Source: Streptomyces neyagawaensis
GTDB lineage: Bacteria; Actinomycetota; Actinomycetes; Streptomycetales; Streptomycetaceae
DNA length: 62,992 nt
Direction: 5' to 3'
Assembly: GCF_023516595.1 (NCBI RefSeq)
Contig: NZ_JAMGBG010000125.1
Coordinates: 1-62,992, forward strand
Shown in pieces: positions 54,091-62,838 of this stretch. Every line of letters begins with the position of its first letter. Position 1 is the stretch's first letter. The translations under genes were made by a program, and so were the position numbers. The notes under the pieces were generated by a model, which ran no database searches, was not told where the DNA came from, and was given only the letters and a program-made list of their open reading frames with translations.

Positions 54091-55803
54091 TCAGTGCACC
54101 GGAATGATGTCGGGGGCACCGAGCCGTACCGCGTCGGCGGTCTGGTCGTCCGGCTGCTGCTGGGCCTCGCGTTCGGCGGCCACCCGCTTCAGATAATGGT
54201 GGACCTCACGGTCCCGGTGTGCTTGGTCCCACCCCAGGTGAGGCGCCATCAGTTCCACGACGGTCCGCGCCGCGTCCACACCACGGTCCCAGGACTCGAT
54301 GGAGATCCGGGTACGTCGGGCGAGCACGTCCTCCAGGTGACGGGCACCCTCATGGGTCACCGCGTAGACGGCCTCGACCCGCAGGTAGTCGTCGGAGCTC
54401 GGCAACGGCTCGCCGAGCGAGGAGTCGGCTGCCACCATGGCGAGCAGCTCGTGCACCAGGGAGCCGTAGCGGTTCAACAGGTGCTCGATGCGGGCGACAT
54501 GCAGCCCGGAGGACTCGGCGAGGTTGTGGCGGGAGTTCCACAGGGCCGGATAGCCGTCGGCGCCGAGCAGCGGAACGCGTTGCGTGACACAGTCGGGCAC
54601 TTTCTCGTCCAGGCCGCGGGCCGCCTCGTCGACCGCGTCCTTGGCCATCACCCGATAGGTCGTGTACTTGCCGCCCGCCACCACGACGAGACCGGGTACC
54701 GGGTGTGCGACCAGGTGCTCGCGTGACAGTTTGCTGGTTTCCGCGGCCTCGCCGGACAGGAGGGGACGCAGACCGGCGTAGACGCCTTCGACGTCCTCCG
54801 GAACCAGAGGTGTGACCAGGACGCTGTTGACGTGTTCCAGCAGATAGGTGATGTCCTTGGAGCTGAGGGCGGGATGAGCCTTGTCCAGCGTCCAGTCGGT
54901 GTCGGTGGTCCCGATGATCCAGTGTCGTCCCCAGGGGATGACGAACAGCACGCTCTTCTCGGTGCGGAGGATCAGCCCGGTGCGGGAGTTGATCCGGTCA
55001 CGGGGGACCAGCAGGTGCACGCCCTTGGAGGCGCGGACGTGGAACTGGCCGCGCGTGCCGGCGAGGGCCTGGGTGTCATCGGTCCACACGCCGGTCGCGT
55101 TGATGACCTGCTTGGCTCGCACCTCTGTCTCGTCGCCGGTCTCCAGATCCGTGACAACGGCTCCCACCACCCGCTCGCCCTGCCGCAGGAAGCGGCTGAC
55201 ACGGGTACGGTTGGCGGCCAGCGCTCCGTAGGCGACGGCCGTGCGGGCGAGGAACATGGTGTGCCGGGCGTCGTCGACCTGAGCGTCCCAGTACTGGATG
55301 GCACCGACCAGGGCGTCGGAGCGCAGCGCGGGCGCCTCGCGCAGGGCTTGGCGCTTGAGCAGGTGACGGTGGTGGGGCAGACCTCTGGAGGTTCCGGCGG
55401 CCGCAGCCATGGTGTCGTACAGCAGGACGCCGGCGCCGACGTACGGACGCTCCCGGATCCGGTGCCGCAACGGGTAGAGGAACGGCACCGGACGCACCAG
55501 ATGAGGGGCCAGGAGCTGAAGCAGGAGTCCGCGCTCCTTCAGGGCTTCGGCGACGAGCCGGAAGTCCAGCATCTCCAGATACCGCAGGCCGCCGTGGATG
55601 AGCTTGCTGGAGCGGCTGGACGTGCCCGAGGCCCAGTCCCGGGCTTCGACCAGGCCGACTCTCAGGCCCCGGGTGGCGGCGTCCAGAGCCGATCCGGCGC
55701 CGACGACACCGCCCCCGACGACGAGGACGTCGAGCTCACCCTCTCCCAGTCGGACGAGGGCCTCCGCGCGTGCCCCGGGCGAGAGAGCCACCGGGTTCGC
55801 CAT
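54091..55803 (-). CDS. glpD: Glycerol-3-phosphate dehydrogenase (FAD)
   Basis: 570 residues from the ATG at 55803 (GAGGAG immediately upstream; the longer frame lacks a site). FAD motif VLVVGGGVVGAGSALDAATR (about 26-45), WASGTSSRSSKLIHGGLRYL (about 56-75), later VIPWGRHWIIGTTDTDW, and the C-terminal helical domain DDYLRVEAVYAVTHEGARHL. It oxidises glycerol 3-phosphate to dihydroxyacetone phosphate at the membrane and passes electrons to menaquinone. Third gene of the glpF-glpK-glpD operon, 82 bases after glpK. Confidence 0.95.
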   Translation of the reverse strand: MANPVALSPGARAEALVRLGEGELDVLVVGGGVVGAGSALDAATRGLRVGLVEARDWASGTSSRSSKLIHGGLRYLEMLDFRLVAEALKERGLLLQLLAPHLVRPVPFLYPLRHRIRERPYVGAGVLLYDTMAAAAGTSRGLPHHRHLLKRQALREAPALRSDALVGAIQYWDAQVDDARHTMFLARTAVAYGALAANRTRVSRFLRQGERVVGAVVTDLETGDETEVRAKQVINATGVWTDDTQALAGTRGQFHVRASKGVHLLVPRDRINSRTGLILRTEKSVLFVIPWGRHWIIGTTDTDWTLDKAHPALSSKDITYLLEHVNSVLVTPLVPEDVEGVYAGLRPLLSGEAAETSKLSREHLVAHPVPGLVVVAGGKYTTYRVMAKDAVDEAARGLDEKVPDCVTQRVPLLGADGYPALWNSRHNLAESSGLHVARIEHLLNRYGSLVHELLAMVAADSSLGEPLPSSDDYLRVEAVYAVTHEGARHLEDVLARRTRISIESWDRGVDAARTVVELMAPHLGWDQAHRDREVHHYLKRVAAEREAQQQPDDQTADAVRLGAPDIIPVH

Positions 55804-55885
55804 GGTCTCCTCCTCGTGCAGCGGGTGCGGGTGTGGTCGGCGCACGCGGCTCGGGCCGGCCCGTCCGGTCGCTCCCGGCCGGAAC

Positions 55886-57403
55886 CTATTCGACCTTGGC
55901 CCAGTCGAGCGTGCGCTCGACCGCCTTCTTCCAGCCCGCGTATCCTTCCTCGCGCTGTTCCTCGGACCACTGGGGTTCCCAGCGCTTGGACTCCTGCCAG
56001 TGGGTGCGCAGTTCGTCCGTGTCCCGCCAGAAACCGACGGCCAGACCGGCGGCGTAGGCGGCGCCCAGCGCGGTGGTCTCGGCGACGACCGGGCGGCTGA
56101 CCGGGACGCCGAGGACGTCGGCCTGGATCTGCATGCACAGGTCGTTGGCCGTCACGCCGCCGTCGACCTTGAGGACGTCGAGGTGGACGCCGGAGTCCTG
56201 CTCCATGGCTTCCACCACGTCGCGGCTCTGGTAGCAGATGGCTTCCAGGGTGGCCCGCGCCAGGTGGCCGTTGTCGTTGTACCGGGCGAGGCCGACGATC
56301 GCGCCACGGGCGTCGGAACGCCAGTACGGGGCGAACAGGCCGGAGAAGGCGGGGACGAAGTAGATCCCGCCGTTGTCCTCGACGGTAAGCGCCAGGCGTT
56401 CGCTCTCGGCGGCATCGTTGATGATCTTCAGCTGGTCGCGCAGCCATTGCACCGCGGAGCCGGTGACGGCGATGGAGCCTTCGAGTGCGTAGATCGCCGG
56501 GCTGTCGCCGAACTGGTAGGCCACGGTGGTCAGGAGGCCGTGCTGGGACCGCACCAGTTCCGTGCCGGTGTTGAGCACCAGGAAGTTGCCGGTGCCGTAG
56601 GTGTTCTTGGCTTCGCCGGGCGCGTAGCAGACCTGCCCGACGGTGGCTGCCTGCTGGTCGCCGAGCACACCGGTGATGGGGATGGCTGCCCGCAGCGGCC
56701 GGGACGTACGGGCCCGTCCGAACGCCTCCGCGTGGGAGGACGGGTTGATGGTGGGCAGCATCGCCCGGGGAATGCCGAAGAAGCTCAGCAGTTCGTCGTC
56801 CCAGTCGAGGGTCTCCAGGTCCATCAGCATGGTGCGGCTGGCATTGGTCACGTCGGTGGCGTGGACGCCGCCGTCGGGGCCGCCGGTGAGGTTCCACAGC
56901 ACCCAGCAGTCGGTGTTGCCGAAGAGGGCATGGCCCTGCTCGGCCGCCTCGCGCACCCCGTCGACGTTCTCCAGGATCCACTGGATCTTGCCGCCGGAGA
57001 AGTACGTGGCCGGCGGCAGCCCTGCCTTGCGGCGGATGACGTCGCCCTGGCCCGATCGGTCCAGCGCTGCCGCGATGGAGTCGGTACGTGTGTCCTGCCA
57101 GACGATGGCGTTGTAGTAAGGGCGGCCGTTGCGCGGGTCCCAGACGACGGTCGTCTCCCGTTGGTTGGTGATACCGATGGCCGCCAGGTCCTCCGGCGAG
57201 AGGTTTCCGTGCCGGAGCGCGTTCTGCATCACCGAGTTGGTGCGCTCCCAGATCTCCACCGGGTCGTGTTCGACCCACCCCGAGCGCGGGAGGATCTGTG
57301 AGTGCTCCAGCTGGTGCCTCGCCACCTCGTTGCCGGCTTGGTCGAAGATCATGAAACGGGTGCTGGTGGTCCCTTGGTCCACCGCGCCGACGAAGTCCGC
57401 CAT
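55886..57403 (-). CDS. glpK: Glycerol kinase
   Basis: 505 residues from the ATG at 57403 (AGGAGAGG upstream), the usual length. FGGY-kinase motifs: GAVDQGTTSTRFMIFD (about 5-20, phosphate loop), ITNQRETTVVWD (about 79-90, glycerol site), GVLGDQQAA (about 250), NTYGTGNFLVLNTG (about 270), VDGGVTANDLCMQIQADVLG (about 408-427). It phosphorylates glycerol to glycerol 3-phosphate. It lies 74 bases after glpF and 82 before glpD on the same strand. The next enzyme in the pathway is encoded directly downstream. Confidence 0.96.
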   Translation of the reverse strand: MADFVGAVDQGTTSTRFMIFDQAGNEVARHQLEHSQILPRSGWVEHDPVEIWERTNSVMQNALRHGNLSPEDLAAIGITNQRETTVVWDPRNGRPYYNAIVWQDTRTDSIAAALDRSGQGDVIRRKAGLPPATYFSGGKIQWILENVDGVREAAEQGHALFGNTDCWVLWNLTGGPDGGVHATDVTNASRTMLMDLETLDWDDELLSFFGIPRAMLPTINPSSHAEAFGRARTSRPLRAAIPITGVLGDQQAATVGQVCYAPGEAKNTYGTGNFLVLNTGTELVRSQHGLLTTVAYQFGDSPAIYALEGSIAVTGSAVQWLRDQLKIINDAAESERLALTVEDNGGIYFVPAFSGLFAPYWRSDARGAIVGLARYNDNGHLARATLEAICYQSRDVVEAMEQDSGVHLDVLKVDGGVTANDLCMQIQADVLGVPVSRPVVAETTALGAAYAAGLAVGFWRDTDELRTHWQESKRWEPQWSEEQREEGYAGWKKAVERTLDWAKVE

Positions 57404-57477
57404 GGGATGCCGCCTCTCCTTGGGCTCTCCCGGGGCAGCCGGAACACGGCAGCCCCGGGAGACGGTCAGCTCTCGTG

Positions 57478-58326
57478 TCAGCTTTCGTCCGGGGCCGGCA
57501 CCCGTCCGGGGGGCTCCGGCTCGGCGGTCGGCAGGAACCGGCCGATGAAGAACTTGTACAGGCCCGCTCCCAGCAGACCTCCGATCAGCGGACCGGCGAT
57601 CGGCACCCAGAAGTAGAGGTGCCCGTACTGATCTCGCCACGCTCCTCCGTACCCGGTGAAGAAGCTGGCCAGCCTGGGACCGAAGTCACGCGCCGGGTTG
57701 ATCGCATAACCCGCGTTGGTGCCCCAGGCCATGCCGATGCCCACGACGATCAGGCCGACGATGAACGGCGCCAGGTTGGCGCCGGGGGGCGTGTTGAGCA
57801 GGTCCGTGACCGCGAGGATCAGCAGCAGCAGGATCGCGGTGCCGATGATCTGGTCGCGGAATGCGCCCCAATCGCTGACCGGCAGGTTCGGGTTGCCGTT
57901 GGCGGGCAGCGTGGAGAAGACGCCCTGCGTCTTGATCGTGTGGGTGGGATCCGCCTTTGCCAGCGCCTCGGTGTAGTTCCACCGGACGATCAGGGCTGCC
58001 ACGAAGGCTCCGGCCGTCTGGGCCAGCGCGTAGGGGGCCACTTTGCTCCACGGAAAGCCCTTGAACGTCGCCAGTGCGACGGTCACCGCGGGATTGAGGT
58101 GAGCACCGCTCAGCCTCGCCGCGACATAGACGCCCAGGGTGACGCCGAGGCCCCAGGCCCAGGCGATGCTGTCGTGGTTTCCCAGGCCGCCAGCCGGGTC
58201 CGTGAGAGCCCCGCCGGCGACTACCTGGGCCACCACACCGCACCCGAAGAGGATGAGGATCATGGTGCCGGCGAATTCTGCTGAAAGCTCGCCGACCAGC
58301 CCTGATCTCTTGAGCCGCTCAGCCAT
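57478..58326 (-). CDS. glpF: Glycerol facilitator (aquaglyceroporin, MIP family)
   Basis: 282 residues with six membrane helices and the two half-helix NPA boxes: HLNPAVT (Asn78) and INPARDFGPR (Asn210). The Asp after the second box (NPARD) is typical of glycerol-conducting members. It equilibrates glycerol across the membrane for GlpK to trap. First gene of the operon. An 18-bp palindrome lies 16 bases before the start codon. The IclR-type regulator GylR that precedes this operon in S. coelicolor is not present here; instead a divergent dhaK occupies that side. Confidence 0.94.
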   Translation of the reverse strand: MAERLKRSGLVGELSAEFAGTMILILFGCGVVAQVVAGGALTDPAGGLGNHDSIAWAWGLGVTLGVYVAARLSGAHLNPAVTVALATFKGFPWSKVAPYALAQTAGAFVAALIVRWNYTEALAKADPTHTIKTQGVFSTLPANGNPNLPVSDWGAFRDQIIGTAILLLLILAVTDLLNTPPGANLAPFIVGLIVVGIGMAWGTNAGYAINPARDFGPRLASFFTGYGGAWRDQYGHLYFWVPIAGPLIGGLLGAGLYKFFIGRFLPTAEPEPPGRVPAPDES

Positions 58327-58645
58327 GGGTGCCCGCTTCCCGCCGGCCCTAGGGCCGGCCGTCGACTGCCCCGAGTACTCCGGGAATTATTGTAGGACCG
58401 GCCGGAGCCATGCGCGCGAGGCGAAACCGCCGGCTGCGCAGCCGGGGGGCGATGCCCGGGGCTGTCCTTTATCCTCCGCCGCGACCGCGCCCCGCTGCTC
58501 TCACCCGTCGCCGATGTCCACGGCGTGGCGGCACACTGTTCATGTGGCGTGCGATCGCGAATGCGCCCGCCTTTCACCGGCGATGCCTGAGCCCCGTGAG
58601 GAAACCGGGCAGAGGCTCGGCCGCCGGTTCCACCCGGGAGGTGCC
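58327..58645. promoter_or_regulatory. Divergent glpF/dhaK control region with palindromes
   Basis: 319 bases without a gene. Perfect palindrome GCCGGCCCTAGGGCCGGC (58342-58359) just before glpF; a possible minus-strand -10 TACAAT at 58393-58388; palindrome CCGGCTGCGCAGCCGG (58430-58445). The first could be an operator overlapping the glpF leader or an mRNA hairpin. The dhaK ribosome site GGGAGG is at 58636-58641. Confidence 0.5.
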
Positions 58646-59650
58646 ATGAAGATGCTGATCAACAGTCCGGAGACCGTGGTCGCCGATGCCCTGCGGGGGA
58701 TGGCTGCCGCCCACCCGGAGCTGAACGTGGACGTGGAGGGTCGGCTGGTCGTACGGCGGGACGCGCGGGAGGGCGGGCGGGTCGGGCTCGTGTCCGGCGG
58801 CGGCTCCGGGCACGAGCCGCTGCATGCCGGGTTCGTGGGGTACGGGATGCTGTCGGCCGCGTGTCCCGGGGAGGTGTTCACCTCGCCCGTCCCGGACCAG
58901 ATGCTGCGCGCGGCGAGCGCCGTCGAGGCCGGGCAGGGCGTGCTGTTCGTCGTCAAGAACTACACCGGGGACGTGCTGAACTTCCAGATGGCCGCCGAGC
59001 TCGCAGAGGAGGACGGGGTCCGGGTCGAGCAGGTCCTGGTCAACGACGACGTCGCCGTCACCGACAGCCTGTACACGGCCGGGCGGCGGGGCACCGGGGC
59101 GACCCTGTTCGTGGAGAAGATCGCCGGGGCGGCCGCCGAGGAGGGCGCACCGCTGGAGCAGGTGGCCGCGATCGCCCGGCGCGTCAACGAGTGCTCGCGC
59201 AGCTTCGGCGTGGCGCTCACCGCCTGCAGCACTCCCGCGAAGGGAGGCCCGACCTTCGACCTGCCGGACGGGGAGATGGAGCTCGGGGTCGGGATCCACG
59301 GCGAGCCGGGCCGAGAGCGGCGCGCGGTGATGCCGGCCCGGGAGATCGCGGAGGTCGCGGTGGGCGCCGTACTCGAGGAGTTGGTGGAGGTGGCTCCGGC
59401 CGACGGGCCGGTACTGGCCCTGGTCAACGGGATGGGAGCGACGCCGCTGCTGGAGCTGTACGGTTTCCACGCCGAGGTGGCCCGGCTGCTGGAGGCCCGA
59501 GGCGTGCCGGTGGCACGAGCGCTCGTGGGCAACTACGTCACGTCGCTGGACATGGCGGGGTGCTCGGTGACGCTGTGCCGGGCCGACGCGGACATGCTGC
59601 GGCTGTGGGACGCGCCCGTGCAGACCGCCGCGCTGCGCTGGGGCCGCTGA
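58646..59650 (+). CDS. dhaK: Dihydroxyacetone kinase subunit DhaK
   Basis: 334 residues from the ATG at 58646 (GGGAGG five bases upstream). The substrate-binding subunit: LVSGGGSGHEPLHAGFVG (about 50-67), NYTGDVLNFQMA (about 109), KGGPTFDLPDGEMELGVGIH with His218, which binds dihydroxyacetone covalently, and NGMGATPLLELY. It normally works with DhaL (ADP/ATP subunit) and DhaM (phosphotransferase protein). Neither follows: 51 bases after the stop comes a terminator and then the second tRNA-Pro gene. So it is a solitary dhaK, active only if dhaL and dhaM lie elsewhere, or the remnant of a longer operon. It diverges from glpFKD, and the shared substrate chemistry makes the pairing sensible. Confidence 0.93.
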   Translation: MKMLINSPETVVADALRGMAAAHPELNVDVEGRLVVRRDAREGGRVGLVSGGGSGHEPLHAGFVGYGMLSAACPGEVFTSPVPDQMLRAASAVEAGQGVLFVVKNYTGDVLNFQMAAELAEEDGVRVEQVLVNDDVAVTDSLYTAGRRGTGATLFVEKIAGAAAEEGAPLEQVAAIARRVNECSRSFGVALTACSTPAKGGPTFDLPDGEMELGVGIHGEPGRERRAVMPAREIAEVAVGAVLEELVEVAPADGPVLALVNGMGATPLLELYGFHAEVARLLEARGVPVARALVGNYVTSLDMAGCSVTLCRADADMLRLWDAPVQTAALRWGR

Positions 59651-59701
59651 CCTGACCCCATGGTGGCGGTAGGACCATGCACCGGTCCCCGAGAATGATC
59701 G

Positions 59702-59736
59702 AGGGGCCGCTTCAGATCTCCTCTGAAGCGGCCCCT
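59702..59736. terminator. Bidirectional terminator of dhaK and tRNA-Pro copy 2
   Basis: A perfect 15-bp stem (AGGGGCCGCTTCAGA with TCTGAAGCGGCCCCT) and loop TCTCC. It lies 51 bases after the dhaK stop on the plus strand and 19 bases beyond the tRNA 3' end on the minus strand. A short hairpin (GACTT-CGTA-AAGTC) adjoins the tRNA, as at copy 1, although the terminator sequences differ. Confidence 0.8.
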
Positions 59737-59755
59737 GACCTGCGACTTCGTAAAG

Positions 59756-59829
<74 letters not shown>

Positions 59830-59931
59830 GTGCGCTGTCCGCGGGGGAACCGCGTGATCGCGCAGAGAGAACTTTACCGTACGTCGGCCGGTGCTCCGCG
59901 GCCGGTGAGGGGGGCGGGGGACAATCAAGGC

Positions 59932-60459
59932 ATGGACGCGACATCGGACGGCGGGACGGTACGGCGGCGGGACCGGGACACGGAGGGGCGCGCGCGGAAC
60001 GCTCGGCCGCGGGACGGGCTGGGGCGGCCGTTGCCGTACGGGGCGGACGGTGTGGAGCGGCAGCCGGAGGGAGTCGTTCGGCGGCCGGAGGAGACCGTCG
60101 CGGAGGCGCAGGCGCTGCTGGACGCGGGGAAACCGTTCCACGCGCACGAGGTCTTCGAGGACGCGTGGAAGTCGGGGCCGGAGGAGGAGCGCGCCCTGTG
60201 GCGGGGGCTGGCCCAGCTCGCCGTCGGACTCACGCACGCGGCGCGCGGTAACGCGACGGGCGGCGCCCGGCTGCTGCGGCGCGGGGCCGGCGCGGTCGAG
60301 GAGTGGGCGGCGACCGAGGGCCGGGCGCAGCCGTACGGCATCGACCTGCCGCATGTCGCGACCTGGGCCCGCGAGCTGGCCGGCGTCGTGGAGGGCGAGG
60401 CGCGCCCGGTGGACGCGGGGAGCCGGGCGCCGCGTCTGGGAGGGGACGGGCCCTGCTAG
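59932..60459 (+). CDS. DUF309 protein
   Basis: 175 residues from the ATG at 59932. Residues 1-50 are a charged, disordered Arg/Asp/Gly-rich leader. The DUF309 helical core spans about 55-150: EAQALLDAGKPFHAHEVFED, WKSGPEEERALWRGLAQLAV, GLTHAARGNATGGARLLRRG. The conserved HAHEVFE and the all-helical pattern (possibly metal-binding) are intact. Function is unknown in the family. It lies beside a tRNA gene and upstream of a drug exporter, 177 bases away; there is no evidence that they act together. Confidence 0.8.
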   Translation: MDATSDGGTVRRRDRDTEGRARNARPRDGLGRPLPYGADGVERQPEGVVRRPEETVAEAQALLDAGKPFHAHEVFEDAWKSGPEEERALWRGLAQLAVGLTHAARGNATGGARLLRRGAGAVEEWAATEGRAQPYGIDLPHVATWARELAGVVEGEARPVDAGSRAPRLGGDGPC

Positions 60460-60636
60460 CGGCCTCGTGGCGGGGACTTGGAGCAGGCGACGTCGCGGGG
60501 TCCGGCGAGGCGTCGGCCGGCGTGCGGGCACCGCCTGAGCCGGTTCCGGGCGCGGTGGCGGTCGATCGCCGGGCGGCGGTACCCGCGCGGGGCGTCTCCG
60601 CATGCAGGTGGGGGCGGGCGGTGTGATCGTGGCCCT

Positions 60637-62727
60637 GTGACGACCACTCAGGACGCCGCCGCCCCCTCCGCCGCGCAGGCGCCCGAGCTGAGCACACGCC
60701 AGCGCAACGTCGTCTTCGTGACGATCATGCTGGGCATGCTGCTCGCGGCCCTCGACCAGACCATCGTGGGCACGGCACTGCCGACGATCGTGTCGGACCT
60801 GGGCGGCGCCGAGCACATGTCGTGGGTGGTGACGTCGTATCTCCTCGCGGAGACGGTGTCCACCGCGCTCGTCGGCAAGTTCGGCGACCTGTTCGGGCGG
60901 AAGGTCGTCTTCCAGGTGTCGGCGATCGTCTTCATCACCGGCTCGTTCCTGTGCGGTCTCGCCTCCAACATGACGCTGCTGATCCTGTGGCGGGCGATGC
61001 AGGGCGTCGGCGCGGGCGGCCTCATGGTGACCGCGATGGCGCTGATCGCGGATGTGATCCCGCTGCGGGACCGCGGCAAGTACCAGGGCGCGATCGGTGC
61101 CGTGTTCGGTGTGGCCACGGTCATCGGGCCGCTGCTCGGCGGCCTCTTCACCGACCACCTCACCTGGCGCTGGGCGTTCTACGTCAACGTGCCCATCGCG
61201 ATCCTCGTGGTCGTGGCCGCCGCGCGCACCATCCCGGTGGTGAAGTCGGCCTCGCGTCCCGTCATCGACTACCTGGGCATCGGACTCGTCGCGATCGGCG
61301 CGAGCGCGCTGATCCTCGCCACGAGCTGGGGCGGCAACGAGTACGCCTGGGGGTCCGGGGTCGTCATCGGTCTGTTCGTCGGCGGGGCCGTCGCCCTGGC
61401 GCTGTTCTGCTGGGCGGAGACCCGCGCCGCCGAGCCGATGCTGCCGATGCGGCTGTTCGGGAACCCGGTGTTCGCGGTCTGCTCGATCCTCAGCTTCATC
61501 GTCGGCTTCGCGATGCTCGGCGCGCTGACGTATCTGCCGAGCTACCTCCAGTACGTCGACGGCGACTCGGCCACCATCTCCGGTGTGCGGACCCTCCCCA
61601 TGGTCATCGGACTGCTCATCGCGTCCGTGGCCAGCGGCACCGTCGTCAGCCGGACGGGGCGGTACCGGGCCTTCCCCGTCGTCGGGTCTCTCGTGATGGG
61701 GGTGGGGCTGTATCTGCTGTCGCTGATGGGGCCGGGTACGAGTGCCTGGCTGGACTCGCTGTACATGTTCGTGCTCGGCACCGGCATTGGTCTGTCCATG
61801 CAGGTGCTGACGATCGCCGTGCAGAACACCGTCGCGTACTCCGACCTGGGGACGGCGACCTCGGGCGTCACCTTCTTCCGTACGCTGGGCAGCTCTTTCG
61901 GGACGGCCGTGTTCGGCACGATCTACGCCAACACGCTCACCCCCAAGCTGTCCGACGCGGTCGCCGAGGGCGCGCGGACAGGGGCGGCGGACCCGGCGAC
62001 GATCGCCCGGGACGCGGAGAGTCCCGAGGGGCTGCATCAGTTGCCCGCCCAAGTCGCGGAGCCGATCGTCGAGGCATACGCCGACACGCTCCAGACCGTC
62101 TTCCTGTGGACCGTGCCGGTCGCCGCCCTGGGTTTCGTGGTCGCGCTGTTCCTCAAGCAGGTGCGGCTCCGGGACAGCGCGCGGGCGGGATCGTCGGACA
62201 TGGGCGAGGGTTTCGCGCGGCCTCCGGCCGGGGATTCGCAGCGGCTGCTGGAGGCGGCCGTGGGGAGGATCATCGGGCGTACCCAGCAGGACACCGCGCG
62301 CCGGGTCGTCACCGCGTCCGACACCCGGCTGGACATCGCGGGCGCCTGGGCCGTCATGCAGGTCGAGTTGTTCACCCGGATGGTCGGCCATGGGAGCCTG
62401 ACGCTGATCGCCGCGCGGCGCCGTATGCCGCCCGAGGTCCTGGTGCCGGTCTTCGACCGCATGGTGGAGGAGGGGTACCTCACGCGTGACGGCCTGCTGT
62501 TCTCCCACACGGAGGCGGGTGCCCGCGAGGCCCGGGTGATCAGCGCGGCCTGGGGCGACTGGCTCCGGCGGCGGCTGGAGGAGGACTACGGCCGTCCCGT
62601 CGACGGGGACCTGCGCGCCGCCGTCGACACCATCGCCAAACGGCTGCTGAGGGAGGACCTCACGCACGGTCTGCCGGCCCGGGAACGCGAGTCGGTCCCG
62701 TCCGGCGCGACGGCGACCACCGGCTGA
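60637..62727 (+). CDS. DHA2-family (EmrB/QacA) multidrug MFS transporter with C-terminal extension
   Basis: 696 residues from the GTG at 60637. 14 membrane helices (about 20-515). Motif A region KFGDLFGRKVVFQVS (about 80), the family motif LDQTIVGTALPTIVSDLGG (about 38-56), and motif C GAIGAVFGVATVIGPLLGGL (about 150-169). It exports drugs by proton antiport. After the last helix comes a cytoplasmic tail of about 165 residues (from about 530) with a winged-helix-like pattern (LTLIAARRRMPPEVLVPVFD, MVEEGYLTRDGLLFSHTEAG). MarR/PadR-like tails on such exporters may sense substrate or bind DNA; here no regulator gene is adjacent. The stop lies in a 22-bp tandem repeat. Confidence 0.88.
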   Translation: MTTTQDAAAPSAAQAPELSTRQRNVVFVTIMLGMLLAALDQTIVGTALPTIVSDLGGAEHMSWVVTSYLLAETVSTALVGKFGDLFGRKVVFQVSAIVFITGSFLCGLASNMTLLILWRAMQGVGAGGLMVTAMALIADVIPLRDRGKYQGAIGAVFGVATVIGPLLGGLFTDHLTWRWAFYVNVPIAILVVVAAARTIPVVKSASRPVIDYLGIGLVAIGASALILATSWGGNEYAWGSGVVIGLFVGGAVALALFCWAETRAAEPMLPMRLFGNPVFAVCSILSFIVGFAMLGALTYLPSYLQYVDGDSATISGVRTLPMVIGLLIASVASGTVVSRTGRYRAFPVVGSLVMGVGLYLLSLMGPGTSAWLDSLYMFVLGTGIGLSMQVLTIAVQNTVAYSDLGTATSGVTFFRTLGSSFGTAVFGTIYANTLTPKLSDAVAEGARTGAADPATIARDAESPEGLHQLPAQVAEPIVEAYADTLQTVFLWTVPVAALGFVVALFLKQVRLRDSARAGSSDMGEGFARPPAGDSQRLLEAAVGRIIGRTQQDTARRVVTASDTRLDIAGAWAVMQVELFTRMVGHGSLTLIAARRRMPPEVLVPVFDRMVEEGYLTRDGLLFSHTEAGAREARVISAAWGDWLRRRLEEDYGRPVDGDLRAAVDTIAKRLLREDLTHGLPARERESVPSGATATTG

Positions 62728-62810
62728 CCACCGGTCGACTGTCGGTGGCCACCGGTCGACTGCCGGCTGGCCACCAGTCGACTGCCGGCTGGCCATCGGT
62801 CGGCTGTGGG
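62725..62810. repeat. Four-copy 22-bp tandem repeat at the 3' end of the MFS gene
   Basis: Units of 21-22 bases start at 62725, 62746, 62768 and 62790, each built on tggccaccggtcgactgccg with one to three changes. The first copy overlaps the MFS stop codon. Each unit holds the short palindromic core ACCGGT or AGTCGACT-like sequence. It lies directly before the next gene's promoter region. Confidence 0.85.
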
Positions 62811-62838
62811 TCGACCACCTCCGGCGTATCGTCCCCGT

